DNA of 6,168 bases from an uncultured Rhizobiaceae group bacterium (GTDB lineage: Bacteria > Pseudomonadota > Alphaproteobacteria > Rhizobiales > Rhizobiaceae), in assembly GCA_938030645.1 (NCBI GenBank), contig CALHHQ010000333.1, positions 1-6,168 on the forward strand. Direction: 5' to 3'. The notes under the pieces are model-generated. The model was given only the letters and a program-made list of their open reading frames with translations, ran no database searches and was not told where the DNA came from. The stretch's first letter is position 1, and every line of letters begins with the position of its first letter. This document shows, piece by piece, positions 4,689 through 6,168 of the stretch. A program made the position numbers and the translations under genes.

Positions 4689-6168
4689 TCACGCCTCAAT
4701 CTCACGCATGGCATCTGCATCACGCAGTGAAATATCTGGATAATCAGGGTCAGTCCCAACTTCTGGTAAGACGCGCCAAGAGCGGGCACATTTTTGCCCC
4801 TGAGCCATGCGATTGACCACAGCAACGCCCGACACATCTTCCATAGTGAAAGCCTCAACACTCGGCGCATCGGACGTCACTTCAATCTGGCTGGTGATGC
4901 AGATTTCTGCGAAATCCAAGTCTTCAAGAGATTTCATAAGCTCCGCATCAGTCACATGCACCAATGGCGCCGCTTCCAGTGATGAGCCAATGCGTTTTGG
5001 ATCCTCTTTCTCTAAACGTCGCACAATCTCCAAAGCGCCTGTGACTACGCGGCGCACTTTGCGCACCTTTGCCCACTTGATTGCCAGATCATCATTCTTC
5101 CATTCAGTTGGAATGTCTGGGAACTGACGCAGATGCACGGAATCCGCATCTGGATACCGCTCCAACCATGCTTCTTCCATTGTGAAGCACAACATCGGCG
5201 CCATCCAAGCGGTCAGGCAATCAAATAATTTGGACACAACTTGAAGCGATGCTTTGCGACGAACCGATGATGGTGCATCGCAATAAAGAGCATCTTTTCG
5301 AATATCGAAATAAAAGGCCGACAGTTCGATGTTCATGAAGTTGTTCAAGGCCGCGAAGACCTTCTTGAAATCAAAAGCGTCGTAGCCTTCCCGCACCAGA
5401 ATATCGAGTTCTGACAGGCGGTGCAGCATCAAACGTTCCAGTTCAGGCATATCTGAGAAGGCAACTTCTTCGCCCTTATCATGGGCAAGTGTGCCAAGCA
5501 TCCAGCGCAGTGTGTTGCGCAACTTGCGATAGGCATCGATGGAAGTTTTGAGAATTTCCGGTCCAATGCGCAAGTCTTCGGCATAGTCGGCAGAGGCCAC
5601 CCATAAGCGCAGAATGTCTGCACCGGATTGTTTGATCACATCTTGCGGCGTTGTTTGATTGCCGAGAGATTTGGACATTTTGCGACCGTCTTCCGCCATC
5701 ACGAAACCATGGGTCAGCACCGCATCATAGGGTGCACGGCCACGTGTTCCACAGCTCTCCAGCAGAGATGAATGGAACCAACCGCGATGCTGGTCAGAAC
5801 CTTCCAGATACAAATCTGCAGGCCATTTTAGATCGTCACGCTGTTCCAGACAGAACGCATGGGTGGAGCCTGAATCAAACCAGACATCGAGAATGTCATC
5901 GACCTTTTCCCAAGCGTCCATGTCATCCACAAAACCATCTAGGAAACGCTCTTTTGCACCGTCTGCATACCAAGCGTCCGCGCCTTCTTTCGAATAAGCA
6001 TCTTTGATGCGTGACATTAATTCGTCCGAACGATCAAATTCTGGCCCCGGGATCACCTGCCCCGTTTCCAAATTGCGGAAAACGGAAATAGGAACACCCC
6101 AAGCGCGTTGGCGAGACAGCACCCAATCAGGACGTTGTTCGATCATTGCACGCAATCGGTTTTGACCG
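4689..6168 (-). CDS. ileS: Isoleucyl-tRNA synthetase, C-terminal part (5' end beyond window)
   Basis: The visible 492 codons are roughly the C-terminal half of a class I synthetase that charges tRNA-Ile in the cytoplasm; the frame stays open through the right edge, so the HIGH motif and most of the editing domain lie outside. The fragment opens in the RPDWVLSRQRAWGVPI segment that follows the editing domain, then shows DVWFDSGSTHAF (about 94-105), the SDQHRGWF block, and the KMSKS ATP-binding loop at fragment residues 163-167 (DNA 5667-5681). An alpha-helical anticodon-binding domain follows (about 215-400). At the C-terminus the usual four-cysteine zinc ribbon is reduced to one cysteine: the KCxRCW signature reads KCARSW (Cys460, Ser463) and no second CxxC pair follows before the stop. 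An apparent internal start (TTG at 6155) is not real, since homology continues upstream of it. Not a pseudogene by any visible sign. Confidence 0.97.
   Translation of the reverse strand, partial: GQNRLRAMIEQRPDWVLSRQRAWGVPISVFRNLETGQVIPGPEFDRSDELMSRIKDAYSKEGADAWYADGAKERFLDGFVDDMDAWEKVDDILDVWFDSGSTHAFCLEQRDDLKWPADLYLEGSDQHRGWFHSSLLESCGTRGRAPYDAVLTHGFVMAEDGRKMSKSLGNQTTPQDVIKQSGADILRLWVASADYAEDLRIGPEILKTSIDAYRKLRNTLRWMLGTLAHDKGEEVAFSDMPELERLMLHRLSELDILVREGYDAFDFKKVFAALNNFMNIELSAFYFDIRKDALYCDAPSSVRRKASLQVVSKLFDCLTAWMAPMLCFTMEEAWLERYPDADSVHLRQFPDIPTEWKNDDLAIKWAKVRKVRRVVTGALEIVRRLEKEDPKRIGSSLEAAPLVHVTDAELMKSLEDLDFAEICITSQIEVTSDAPSVEAFTMEDVSGVAVVNRMAQGQKCARSWRVLPEVGTDPDYPDISLRDADAMREIEA

Noticed and set aside
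5651..6007. 118-codon plus-strand open frame opposite ileS
   Set aside because: His/Arg/Pro-rich shadow of the conserved KMSKS and catalytic region of ileS.

Overview
The window looks like an ordinary chromosomal housekeeping segment from an alphaproteobacterium, most likely of the Hyphomicrobiales (Rhizobiales). This rests on the protein style (a paired M16 peptidase locus, TadA and an RluB with a long basic tail, an IleRS ending in a CARSW-type tail) and on the gene content. G+C looks close to one half by eye, which would suit a marine member of the group rather than a high-GC soil rhizobium. The genus cannot be fixed from the sequence alone. No mobile element, CRISPR array, tRNA, rRNA or prophage gene was seen.

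Layout from left to right: (1) 1-231, minus strand, the start of a second M16-family protein, cut by the window edge. (2) 236-1633, minus, a complete exported zinc peptidase of family M16 with HxxEH, four bases upstream of its partner. (3) 1634-1749, a short intergenic stretch with a 6-bp inverted repeat next to a possible -10 element. (4) 1750-2319, minus, rsmD (16S rRNA guanine-N2 methyltransferase), starting at GTG. (5) 2300-3310, minus, an RluB/RsuA-family rRNA pseudouridine synthase whose 3' end overlaps rsmD by 20 nt. (6) 3311-3384, a divergent intergenic region. (7) 3385-3837, plus, tadA (tRNA adenosine-34 deaminase), the only plus-strand gene. (8) 3856-4518, minus, a lipoprotein of unknown function, convergent with tadA. 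(9) 4519-4688, a spacer with no convincing signal. (10) 4689-6168, minus, the C-terminal half of ileS, cut by the right edge.

Functionally, the central block is translation machinery: rRNA pseudouridylation, rRNA methylation, wobble inosine formation and isoleucyl-tRNA charging. rluB and rsmD are almost certainly co-transcribed and translationally linked. The two M16 proteins form a second operon-like unit and probably work as a periplasmic pair, one catalytic and one probably not. The lipoprotein is the only gene whose job cannot be named.

I did not find a new biological system here. The points most worth a second look are the degenerate zinc ribbon at the IleRS C-terminus, the uncharacterised lipoprotein, the rluB/rsmD overlap, and small regulatory details upstream of the M16 pair and of tadA.
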